Shown piece after piece: positions 55,794 to 62,960 of a DNA stretch of 64,000 nucleotides (the first letter of the stretch is position 1; each line of letters begins with the position of its first letter). The notes beneath the pieces are model-generated. The model was not told the origin of the DNA, ran no database searches, and saw only the letters and a list, made by a program, of their open reading frames with translations. The position numbers were made by a program, and so were the translations under genes. Source of the DNA: Streptomyces sp. S465. GTDB taxonomy: Bacteria > Actinomycetota > Actinomycetes > Streptomycetales > Streptomycetaceae. The stretch covers positions 6,566,001 to 6,630,000 of the forward strand of contig NZ_CP114036.1 of the NCBI RefSeq assembly GCF_026898115.1. The letters are read 5' to 3'.

Positions 55794-57479
55794 TCAGCGG
55801 CCCGGCACCGTCTCCGGCGCCGCCGTGTGCGCCGCCCCGCCGTGGTGGCCCATCGCCCCGCCGTGGCCCGCCGTCCCCGCGCGGTCGGCCGTCCCGCCGG
55901 CGCCCGTTGAGACGGCATCATCGGCCGCCTCGTCGGCCGTGGGCCCCACCCCGCGCAGCGTCATCAGGGCCAGGACGGCGGTGGCGACCAAGACCACCGC
56001 CCCGGCCGCACACGCGAGCCGCATCCCGTGGGTGAACGCCTCGCGGGCCGCGTCCAGTAGCTCTGTCCCGGCTTGCCCCTTCAGCCGGCCGGCCACCGCG
56101 ATGGCGGCACCCAGGGTCTCGCGCACCTGGTCCAGCGCGTCGGTGGGCAGTGAGCCGGTGCCGGCCGCCGAGTCGTGGACCTCGCTCCGGTAGACGGCGG
56201 TGCCGACGCTGCCGAGTACCGCCATGCCCATCGCCCCGCCGAACTCCTGGCCCGTCTCCAGCAGTGCGGCCGCCGAGCCGGCCCGCTTCGGCGGGACGGT
56301 GCCGATGGCCATGTCGGTGACCAGCGACATCACCATGACGATGCCGCTGGCCAGGACGGCGGCGCCGATCAGTACGGTCCGCAGCGCGTCCGTACCGGCC
56401 AGGGCCAGGATTCCGTAGCCGATGGCTCCGGTCAGGAAACCGGCGCCGATCACATGGGCCCGGTTCGCCCCGCGCTGGACCAGCGCGGCCGCCGCCGGCC
56501 CGGCGATGCCGACGCAGACCGACGGCGCCAGGCTCCACAGCGCCGCCTCCAGCGGGCCCTTGCCGAGCACCGACTGGAGGTACTGGGTGGTGAAGTAGGC
56601 CGAGCCCATCATGGCGAAGGTGGCCAGCGCGTTGAGCGCGATCGACGGGCCGAAACCGCGGTGGTGGAACAGCTCCGGGCTGATCATCGCATCGCGCCGG
56701 GTGAGCTGACGCCGTACGAAGACGGCGCCGATGGCGAGTCCGGCCACGATGGCCAGTACCGGGATCGGGCCGGCGCCGTTGTCGGCGGCCGTCTTCTTCA
56801 GGCCGTAGATCACCGGAAGCACGGCGGCCATCGACAGCGGCACGCCCGCCAGATCGAACGCCCCGGGCTTCGGGTCCTTGAACTCCGGCACCAGGAGCGG
56901 CACCAGGACCAGCAGCAGCACCATCGCCGGGACATTGATCAGGAAGACCGAGCCCCACCAGAAGTGCTCGATCATCACCCCGCTCAGCACCGAGCCCAGC
57001 GCGACGCCGCCCGCCATGGCCGACGACCAGATCGCGATCGCCTTGGCCCGCTGCTTCTCGTCGAGGAAGAGATTGCGGACCAGCGCCATCGTCGAGGGCA
57101 TCAGCGTCGCGCCGCCGATCCCGAGCACCGCCCGTGCCGCGATGAGCATTTCCGCGCTCGGCGCGTATGCCGCCGCGACGGACGCGGCGCCGAAGGCGGC
57201 GGCCCCGAACATCAGCAGCTTCCGCCGTCCGAAGCGGTCGCCCAGCGCGCCCATGGTGATGAGCAGCCCGGCGAGGGCGAAGGCGTAGATGTCGAAGAGC
57301 CACAGCTGCTGGGTGGCGCTGGGGTGCAGCTCCCGGCTGATGGCCGGCACCGCGAAGTACAGCACCGACACATCCATGGAGACCAGGAGGAGCGGCAGCA
57401 TCAGGACCACGAAGGCGGTCCATTCCTTGCGCCCGGCGCGGCGGCCGGTGGCGGGCGAGGGCGGGGTCGAGGTCGTCAT
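55794..57479 (-). CDS. MFS drug-type exporter, DHA2 (14-helix) family
   Basis: A 561-residue exporter related to SmvA/QacA proteins. The opening helix FVVLMLPLLLVSMDVSVLYF has the conserved Asp, motif A is GALGDRFGRRKLL and motif C region GGVALGSVLSGVMIE. The C-terminus is a Gly/Ala/His-rich tail. It is transcribed divergently from a TetR gene with 96 bp between them that carry repeated operator-like sites, so it is the likely target. Substrate unknown; quaternary ammonium or other biocides are typical of relatives. Confidence 0.9.
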   Translation of the reverse strand: MTTSTPPSPATGRRAGRKEWTAFVVLMLPLLLVSMDVSVLYFAVPAISRELHPSATQQLWLFDIYAFALAGLLITMGALGDRFGRRKLLMFGAAAFGAASVAAAYAPSAEMLIAARAVLGIGGATLMPSTMALVRNLFLDEKQRAKAIAIWSSAMAGGVALGSVLSGVMIEHFWWGSVFLINVPAMVLLLVLVPLLVPEFKDPKPGAFDLAGVPLSMAAVLPVIYGLKKTAADNGAGPIPVLAIVAGLAIGAVFVRRQLTRRDAMISPELFHHRGFGPSIALNALATFAMMGSAYFTTQYLQSVLGKGPLEAALWSLAPSVCVGIAGPAAAALVQRGANRAHVIGAGFLTGAIGYGILALAGTDALRTVLIGAAVLASGIVMVMSLVTDMAIGTVPPKRAGSAAALLETGQEFGGAMGMAVLGSVGTAVYRSEVHDSAAGTGSLPTDALDQVRETLGAAIAVAGRLKGQAGTELLDAAREAFTHGMRLACAAGAVVLVATAVLALMTLRGVGPTADEAADDAVSTGAGGTADRAGTAGHGGAMGHHGGAAHTAAPETVPGR

Positions 57480-57488
57480 GGCGGCGAA

Positions 57489-57545
57489 TATACGGATGTA
57501 TTAAACGTGCGTCTAGTACGGCCGTGTAAAACAGGCGTCTTGGAC
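57489..57545. promoter_or_regulatory. Divergent promoter/operator between the MFS and TetR genes
   Basis: Two direct repeats, TAAACGTGCGTCT (57502) and TAAAACAGGCGTCT (57527), lie beside the inverted repeat ATACGGATGTAT (57491-57502). TTGGAC (57540-57545) with TACCCT (57564-57569), 18 bases apart, makes a good promoter for the TetR gene, whose ATG then starts 6 bases after the -10 (leaderless). Confidence 0.6.
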
Positions 57546-57575
57546 GCTCGTATGGGGCCGGGATACCCTGGGGCC

Positions 57576-58190
57576 ATGGGACATCGAGAGGATCTGCTGG
57601 CCGGTGCCAAGCGCTGTTTGCAGGAGAAGGGCTGGTCCCGTACGACGGCCCGGGACATCGTGGCCGCCTCGGGCGCCAACCTGGCCTCCATCGGCTACCA
57701 CTACGGCTCCAAGGACGCCCTGATGCGGGAGGCGCTCTTCGCGACCATGAGCGACTGGGCCGATGACGTCCAGCGGTCCCTCGAGGCGGAGGCCACGACC
57801 GGCGAGGGCTCGGACGCCGGGCTGCGGGATCGGTTCGAGACCGGGTGGACCCGGGTGCTCGAGCTGTTCGACAAGCACCAGGCGGTGTGGCGCTCCCAGT
57901 TGGAGGCCACCTTGCAGGTCCGGCACGACCCCGAGCTGCGCGAGGCCTTCGGCCGGGTCCAGCCGGCGGGGCGCCAGGGACTCGTGGCACTCCTCCACGG
58001 CATCGACGAGGGCGAGGTCGACGAGGAGACCTCACGGGTCATGGGCGCGTTCTACATGACGCTGGTGAGCGGGATGGTCGTCCAGATGGCCATCGACCCC
58101 GACCTCACGCCCAGCGCCCAGGACCTGGTCGAGGCGATGCGGCGGATCGTCGGCGACGCCCCCGCGGCCCCCGCGCCCCCCGCCGGCTGA
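57576..58190 (+). CDS. TetR/AcrR-family transcriptional regulator
   Basis: A 204-residue regulator. HTH at about residues 5-50 (LLAGAKRCLQEKGWSRTTAR, DIVAASGANLASIGYHYGSK) and a TetR_C-like helical domain with EATLQVRHDPELREAF. Divergent from the DHA2 MFS gene, which it most likely represses. The ATG at 57576 is probably leaderless; another in-frame ATG at 57552 lies upstream of the presumed -10 box. The stop codon is in a 22-bp duplication that also contains the stop of the convergent PucR gene. Confidence 0.88.
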   Translation: MGHREDLLAGAKRCLQEKGWSRTTARDIVAASGANLASIGYHYGSKDALMREALFATMSDWADDVQRSLEAEATTGEGSDAGLRDRFETGWTRVLELFDKHQAVWRSQLEATLQVRHDPELREAFGRVQPAGRQGLVALLHGIDEGEVDEETSRVMGAFYMTLVSGMVVQMAIDPDLTPSAQDLVEAMRRIVGDAPAAPAPPAG

Positions 58191-58229
58191 CCTCGAGTCT
58201 CAGTGCCGCTGACCTCGGGCCTCAGCGCC
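58186..58229. repeat. 22-bp tandem duplication holding the stops of two convergent genes
   Basis: Units 58186-58207 and 58208-58229 share GCTGACCTCG(A/G)G(T/C)CTCAG(T/C)GCC. Unit 1 contains the TetR stop TGA (58188-58190) and unit 2 the PucR stop (58222-58224, TCA on plus). Confidence 0.85.
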
Positions 58230-59469
58230 ACGGCGGCCCGAGGCGGGCGGCTTTGAGGGTCATGTGGAGCAGCAGCCGGTCCTCGCCCGCGTCGAGGTCG
58301 AGCCCGGTGAGCTGCCGCACCCGGGAGAGGCGGTAGTACAGCGTCTGCCGGTGGATGCCCAGCCGCTGGGCGGTGCGTCCGGCCTGGCCCGCACAGTCGA
58401 GGAAGGTCTCGGCGGTGCGGGCGAGTTCGGCGTGGGCGGGCTCCAGCAGGGGGCGTACGGCGGCGTCGGGCCGCAGCGCGGGCAGGGTGGCCAGCAGGCG
58501 GTACGGGCCGATGGCGGACCACTCCGCGACCGGGCCCAGACGGGCATCGGCGTGCGCCGCCCGCGCGGCGGCCAGGGCCTCCTGCCAGGCGGCGGACAGC
58601 TCCTCCAGTCCGCGCCGGGGAGCGCTGACCCCGGCGGCCGCCTTCGGGGGCGGTCCGTCCGGGGCGCTGCCGGCGGTGGTGGCCCGCGGGGAGCGCAGCA
58701 GTTGCTCGGCCGTCGCGCGGGCCGGGTCCAGGGCGGTGGCCGTGCGCAGCCGGATCAGCGCCGCCAGACCCGCCCCGGCCGCCGTGCTCCCGGGCAGCAC
58801 GCACGCGGCCACGATGCCCGGCAGATGGGGGAGGCCGGGATGGTCCGCGTCCTCACCGGTCCCCGGCGTCCAGGGCACCACCGCCACCAGCGCCAGTGGC
58901 CCGTCGGCCGCCCCGCGCAGCGCGGCCCCCAGCCCGGCGCGGGCGGCGTCCCGGCCGGCCGGCGGCCCGGTCAGCACCTCGCGCAGCAGCTCGCCGAGTT
59001 CCTCCCCGGCCCGTGCCTCGGCCGCCAGCAGCGCTCCGATGCGGGCCGCGGTCTCCATCGCGCGGGCCAGCCGGGGGTCCGGTGCGCCGCCGGGGCCGCC
59101 CAGCTCCAGATCGGCCAGATGGCCGTCGTCCAGCAGCCAGACATAGCCGTGTACCACCCCGCGGTGCCGGACGGGCAGGCAGATGCGGCCCATGAAGACC
59201 CCGGCCGCCGGGTCGGGCGGAATCCGCAGCGGCGCCTGCGCCCGTGCGATGCCGAACGCCTCGAACCAGGCCCGCACCGCCGCCGTCGAGCGGCGCTGGA
59301 GGATCGAGCGGGTGCGGACCGGGTCCAGGGCCGGCTCCTCCGTGTCGTCACTGTCGTCGCTGTCCTGGGCGCCGAAGGCGATCAGCGCGAAGTCGCGGTT
59401 CTCCAGGGTCGCGGGCGCCCGGAGCACCGTCGTGATCTCGTCCACCAGCTGCTGGTAGTCGTCGCGCAT
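58222..59469 (-). CDS. PucR-family transcriptional regulator of proline catabolism
   Basis: A 415-residue PucR/CdaR-type regulator. The C-terminal HTH_30 domain is clear ([20 protein letters not shown]), preceded by a GGDEF-like central region and an N-terminal sensory half. It is divergent from proline dehydrogenase, with 164 bp between, and in Streptomyces this position goes with control of the proline catabolic genes. I infer that role from context. The ATG is at 59469. Confidence 0.87.
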   Translation of the reverse strand: MRDDYQQLVDEITTVLRAPATLENRDFALIAFGAQDSDDSDDTEEPALDPVRTRSILQRRSTAAVRAWFEAFGIARAQAPLRIPPDPAAGVFMGRICLPVRHRGVVHGYVWLLDDGHLADLELGGPGGAPDPRLARAMETAARIGALLAAEARAGEELGELLREVLTGPPAGRDAARAGLGAALRGAADGPLALVAVVPWTPGTGEDADHPGLPHLPGIVAACVLPGSTAAGAGLAALIRLRTATALDPARATAEQLLRSPRATTAGSAPDGPPPKAAAGVSAPRRGLEELSAAWQEALAAARAAHADARLGPVAEWSAIGPYRLLATLPALRPDAAVRPLLEPAHAELARTAETFLDCAGQAGRTAQRLGIHRQTLYYRLSRVRQLTGLDLDAGEDRLLLHMTLKAARLGPPWR

Positions 59470-59510
59470 GGGTCCCGCCTTTTCCCGGATTCGCCCCTCA
59501 CATTCTCATA

Positions 59511-59551
59511 CAGATGTCTGAGATCTCGGCCACGGATGCGTGACAGCTGTC
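59511..59551. promoter_or_regulatory. Candidate operators between pucR-like gene and proline dehydrogenase
   Basis: Two inverted repeats, CAGATGTCTG (59511-59520) and GACAGCTGTC (59542-59551), are about 31 bases apart, roughly three helical turns. Both lie in the divergent promoter region, where a PucR dimer could bind. No -10/-35 could be fixed. Confidence 0.4.
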
Positions 59552-59633
59552 GATGGCCCGGGATCCGAGCGATCCTTAAGTTTCACGGTGAGTTGTCGAT
59601 GCCGTTCGTCGGCCGTCATCGTGGAGGTGCCCC

Positions 59634-60560
59634 GTGCTGGGTCCCGTACTGCTCGCCGCTTCGCGCAGTGCCGCCATCCGCCGTGCCGTCTCGGCCGCGC
59701 CGGTCACCCGCCCGATGGTGGACCGCTTCGTCGCCGGGGAGCGGCTGGCCGAGTCCCTCGCGGTCGTACGGTCGCTGACCTCCCGCGGCCTGGAGGTCAC
59801 CCTGGACCATCTGGGCGAGGACGTGACCGACCGGGCCGAGGCGCTGCGCAGCCGGGACGCCTATCTGGCGCTGACCGAGGCGCTGGCCGCCGAGGGGCTC
59901 GCCGGGCGGGCGGAGATGTCCGTGAAGCTCTCCGCCTTCGGACAGGCGCTGCCCGGGGGGCACGATCTGGCGCTGTCCCATGTCACCCCGGTGGTGGAGG
60001 CCGCCGCCGCGGCGGGCACGACGGTCACCCTCGACATGGAGGACCACACCACCGTGGACTCCACCCTCGCCGTCCTCGGCGAGCTGCGCACCCGGTTCCC
60101 GCAGACCGGCGCGGTCCTCCAGTCCTATCTGTTCCGGACCGAGGACGACTGCCGGGCGCTGGCGGGGGAGGGTTCCCGGGTGCGGCTGGTGAAGGGCGCG
60201 TACGACGAGCCGGCGGGCGTCGCCTACCAGGACAAGCGCGATGTGGACCGCTCGTATGTGCGCTGTCTGAAGATCCTGATGTCCGGTGAGGGCTATCCGA
60301 TGATCGGCTCGCACGATCCGCGCATGGTCGCCATCGCCCAGGATCTGGCGCACCGGCTCGGGCGCAAGCCCGATGAGTACGAATTCCAGATGCTGTACGG
60401 GATCCGCGTGGCCGAGCAGGAGCGGCTGGTGGCGGAAGGTCACCGTATGCGGGTTTATGTTCCGTATGGCACAGACTGGTATGGGTACTTCATGCGCCGT
60501 CTTGCCGAGCGCCCCGCCAACCTCACGTTCTTCCTGCGCTCGCTGGTCGGCCGTCGCTGA
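59634..60560 (+). CDS. Proline dehydrogenase
   Basis: A 308-residue FAD enzyme that oxidises proline to pyrroline-5-carboxylate, passing electrons to quinone. It is the short monofunctional type, not a fused PutA. Family segments include EMSVKLSAFGQALPGG, VTLDMEDHTTVDSTL, VRLVKGAYDEPA and the FAD/substrate motif YGTDWYGYFMRRLAERP with its Arg pair. The GTG at 59634 has GGAGG upstream. It forms a two-gene unit with the P5C dehydrogenase 89 bp downstream. Confidence 0.95.
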   Translation: MLGPVLLAASRSAAIRRAVSAAPVTRPMVDRFVAGERLAESLAVVRSLTSRGLEVTLDHLGEDVTDRAEALRSRDAYLALTEALAAEGLAGRAEMSVKLSAFGQALPGGHDLALSHVTPVVEAAAAAGTTVTLDMEDHTTVDSTLAVLGELRTRFPQTGAVLQSYLFRTEDDCRALAGEGSRVRLVKGAYDEPAGVAYQDKRDVDRSYVRCLKILMSGEGYPMIGSHDPRMVAIAQDLAHRLGRKPDEYEFQMLYGIRVAEQERLVAEGHRMRVYVPYGTDWYGYFMRRLAERPANLTFFLRSLVGRR

Positions 60561-60649
60561 CCCCGGGCCGCCCCCGACCCCCGAGGCGCCCCGAAGACCC
60601 CTCGGCATCGCAGACCTCGTAACGACGATCGAAGGAGACAACGGCCACC

Positions 60650-62281
60650 ATGGACGCCGTCACCCAGGTCCCCGTGCCGGTGAACGAGCCGGTGCACACC
60701 TACGCCCCCGGCACCCCGGAGCGCGCCCGCCTCGAGACCAAGCTCAAGGAGCTCGGCGAGAACCCCATCGACCTGCCGATGACCATCGGCGGGGAGAAGC
60801 GGATGGGCGGCGGGACGCGCTTCGACGTCGTCCAGCCGCACCGCCACTCCGCCCGTCTGGGCACCTACGCCAACGCCACCCGCCAGGACGCGCAGGACGC
60901 GATCGACGCCGCCCTGGCCGCGGCCCCGGCGTGGCGCGCGCTGAGTTTCGACGACCGTGCCGCGGTCATCCTGAAGGCCGCCGATCTGCTCTCCGGCCCG
61001 TGGCGGGAGACGCTCGCCGCGTCCACCATGCTGGGGCAGTCGAAGACCGCGCAGCAGGCCGAGATCGACACCCCCTGCGAGCTGATCGACTTCTGGCGGT
61101 TCAACGTCCACTACGCCCGCCAGATCCTGGCCGAGCAGCCGGTGACCAACTCGCCCGGGGTCTGGAACCGCACCGACCACCGGCCGCTGGAGGGGTTCGT
61201 CTACGCGATCACCCCCTTCAACTTCTCCGCCATCGCGGGCAACCTCCCGACCGCCCCGGCCCTGATGGGCAATGTGGTGATCTGGAAGCCGTCCCCGACC
61301 CAGACCCACGCGGCCGTGCTGCTGATGGAGCTGCTGGAGGAGGCCGGGCTGCCCAAGGGCGTGATCAACCTGGTCACCGGCGACGGCAAGGACGTCTCCG
61401 AGGTGGCGCTGGCCCACCCGGACCTCGCGGGCATCCACTTCACCGGTTCGACCAAGACCTTCCAGTACCTGTGGAAGACGGTCGGCAACAACATCGAGAA
61501 CTACAAGACCTACCCGCGCCTGGTCGGCGAGACCGGCGGCAAGGACTTCATCGTCGCCCACCCGTCCGCCGACCCGGCGGTGCTGAAGACGGCGATGACC
61601 CGCGGCGCGTTCGAGTTCCAGGGCCAGAAGTGTTCCGCGGCCTCCCGCGCCTATGTGCCGCGCTCCCTGTGGGAGAACGGCCTCAAGGAGGAGTTCGCCA
61701 CCGAGGTCAACGGGCTGACCATGGGCGATGTGACCGACCTCGGCAACTTCATGGGCGCGGTCATCGACGAGCGCGCCTTCGCCAAGAACAAGGCGGCGAT
61801 CGACCGGGCGAAGTCCGATCCGACGATCGAGGTCGTCGCGGGCGGCACCTACGACGACAGCGAGGGCTGGTTCGTCCGCCCGACCGTGCTGGTCTCCACC
61901 GACCCGGAGAACGAGATCTTCAGGGACGAGTACTTCGGCCCGATCCTCGGGGTGTTCGTCTACGAGGACGACGAGTACGACGCGATGCTCACGCAGATGG
62001 AGTCGGCCGCCCCGTACGGGCTGACCGGCGCCGTCATCGCCCAGGACCGCGCCGCGGCCGCCGCCACCTGCGAGGCGCTGCGCTTCGCGGCCGGCAACTT
62101 CTACATCAACGACAAGCCGACCGGCGCCGTCGTCGGCCAGCAGCCCTTCGGCGGCGGCCGCGCGTCCGGCACCAACGACAAGGCGGGCGCCAAGCAGAAC
62201 CTGATGCGCTGGACCTCCACCCGCTCCATCAAGGAGACCCTGGTCCCGCCGACCGACTACCGCTACCCGCACATGGGCTGA
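60650..62281 (+). CDS. 1-pyrroline-5-carboxylate (L-glutamate gamma-semialdehyde) dehydrogenase
   Basis: Oxidises the semialdehyde form of pyrroline-5-carboxylate to glutamate with NAD+, completing proline breakdown. The 543-residue aldehyde dehydrogenase is of the PruA type: catalytic Cys in FQGQKCSAASRAYV, general base Glu in LVGETGGKDF, NAD motif HFTGSTKTFQYLWK, and C-terminal PFGGGRASGTNDKAG. The ATG at 60650 has GAAGGAGA at a longish distance. A perfect 18-bp hairpin ends the transcript. Confidence 0.96.
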   Translation: MDAVTQVPVPVNEPVHTYAPGTPERARLETKLKELGENPIDLPMTIGGEKRMGGGTRFDVVQPHRHSARLGTYANATRQDAQDAIDAALAAAPAWRALSFDDRAAVILKAADLLSGPWRETLAASTMLGQSKTAQQAEIDTPCELIDFWRFNVHYARQILAEQPVTNSPGVWNRTDHRPLEGFVYAITPFNFSAIAGNLPTAPALMGNVVIWKPSPTQTHAAVLLMELLEEAGLPKGVINLVTGDGKDVSEVALAHPDLAGIHFTGSTKTFQYLWKTVGNNIENYKTYPRLVGETGGKDFIVAHPSADPAVLKTAMTRGAFEFQGQKCSAASRAYVPRSLWENGLKEEFATEVNGLTMGDVTDLGNFMGAVIDERAFAKNKAAIDRAKSDPTIEVVAGGTYDDSEGWFVRPTVLVSTDPENEIFRDEYFGPILGVFVYEDDEYDAMLTQMESAAPYGLTGAVIAQDRAAAAATCEALRFAAGNFYINDKPTGAVVGQQPFGGGRASGTNDKAGAKQNLMRWTSTRSIKETLVPPTDYRYPHMG

Positions 62282-62303
62282 CCCCGCGCCCCGCGCCCCC
62301 GGT

Positions 62304-62345
62304 GCTCCGCCCCCGGACCGCTTCGGCGCGGTCCGGGGGCGGAGC
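62304..62345 (+). terminator. Terminator of the proline catabolic unit
   Basis: A perfect 18-bp stem (GCTCCGCCCCCGGACCGC with complement) and a TTCGGC loop, 22 bp after the stop. Confidence 0.92.
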
Positions 62346-62814
62346 GCTGTGCGGAAGGGGGGCGCGTAGGGGCGAATCTGTGGACGTCCGGCGCGCGGCG
62401 GTGCTAGCGTCAAGCGGTCAAGTAGGCACTATTTACCGCAGTTTACGTGGGTAACCAGGAATCGGGTCGCCCGCGGCGATCTGTGATCGGCCGCCGTGGT
62501 CGAGGTCGGACGGGGGTCGGCCTCGGCCGCCGGTGGAACGCCGACTGCTTGATCACCCTGAGTCAGTGGCCGGTATCGCGCTGTTCGCGTCTCAGATAGT
62601 AGGACGTCCCACTAATTGTGCAGACACTGACGTCCCGCTGCCTTACTTTTGTGGAAGCCGAACGTCTCGCTGCATCCAGCGATGGCGGCCGCGGCCGGTG
62701 CACCGGCGCAGGCGACCCCTGCCGCACCCAGGCCCCCGCCCCTTCCGGCAGCCACCTTCTCGGGGAACTTTCCTTCCTCCCGGTCCGCCGGGGTTCAGCA
62801 GAGGAGACGTGATC
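62346..62814. other. Long leader/intergenic region with a palindrome, no gene
   Basis: About 470 bp without a supported gene before the 40-residue protein. Two AT-richer patches (62400-62460, with TTTAC twice, and 62580-62650) look like promoter regions. TAGTAGGACGTCCCACTA (62597-62614) is an 18-bp inverted repeat with one mismatched pair, a candidate operator. The last 100 bp are Pro/Ala-coding-like GC-rich sequence with no start. Confidence 0.5.
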
Positions 62815-62937
62815 ATGGCCGAGACGACTGTCCGCAGGCGCCGCCGCAAGACCGACGACACCGACCGCAAGAAGGCCGCCGCCGCGCTCCAGCGCGCCCT
62901 CGACCGCCGGGACAACGGCGGCGCCACCGGTCACTGA
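62815..62937 (+). CDS. Small basic protein, 40 residues
   Basis: Starts MAETTVRRRRRKTDDTDRKK and continues with an Ala/Leu/Arg helix (AAAALQRALDRRDN). It is strongly basic at the N-terminus. The ATG at 62815 is preceded by GAGGAGA at an ideal distance, which is the main reason to believe in it. A GTG two codons earlier is also in frame. No function known. Its stop is in a 20-bp tandem duplication. Confidence 0.6.
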   Translation: MAETTVRRRRRKTDDTDRKKAAAALQRALDRRDNGGATGH

Positions 62938-62960
62938 CGGGCGCCACCGGTCACTGACGA
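62921..62960. repeat. 20-bp tandem duplication holding the stops of two convergent genes
   Basis: GCGCCACCGGTCACTGACGG (62921-62940) is repeated at 62941-62960 with only the last base changed. TCACTGA provides a stop in both directions: the small gene ends in copy 1 (62935-62937) and the metallophosphoesterase in copy 2 (62951-62953). Confidence 0.95.

Noticed and set aside
51200-58230. Mobile element carrying the two TetR/MFS modules.
   Set aside because: No transposase, integrase, terminal inverted repeats or target-site duplications could be found.
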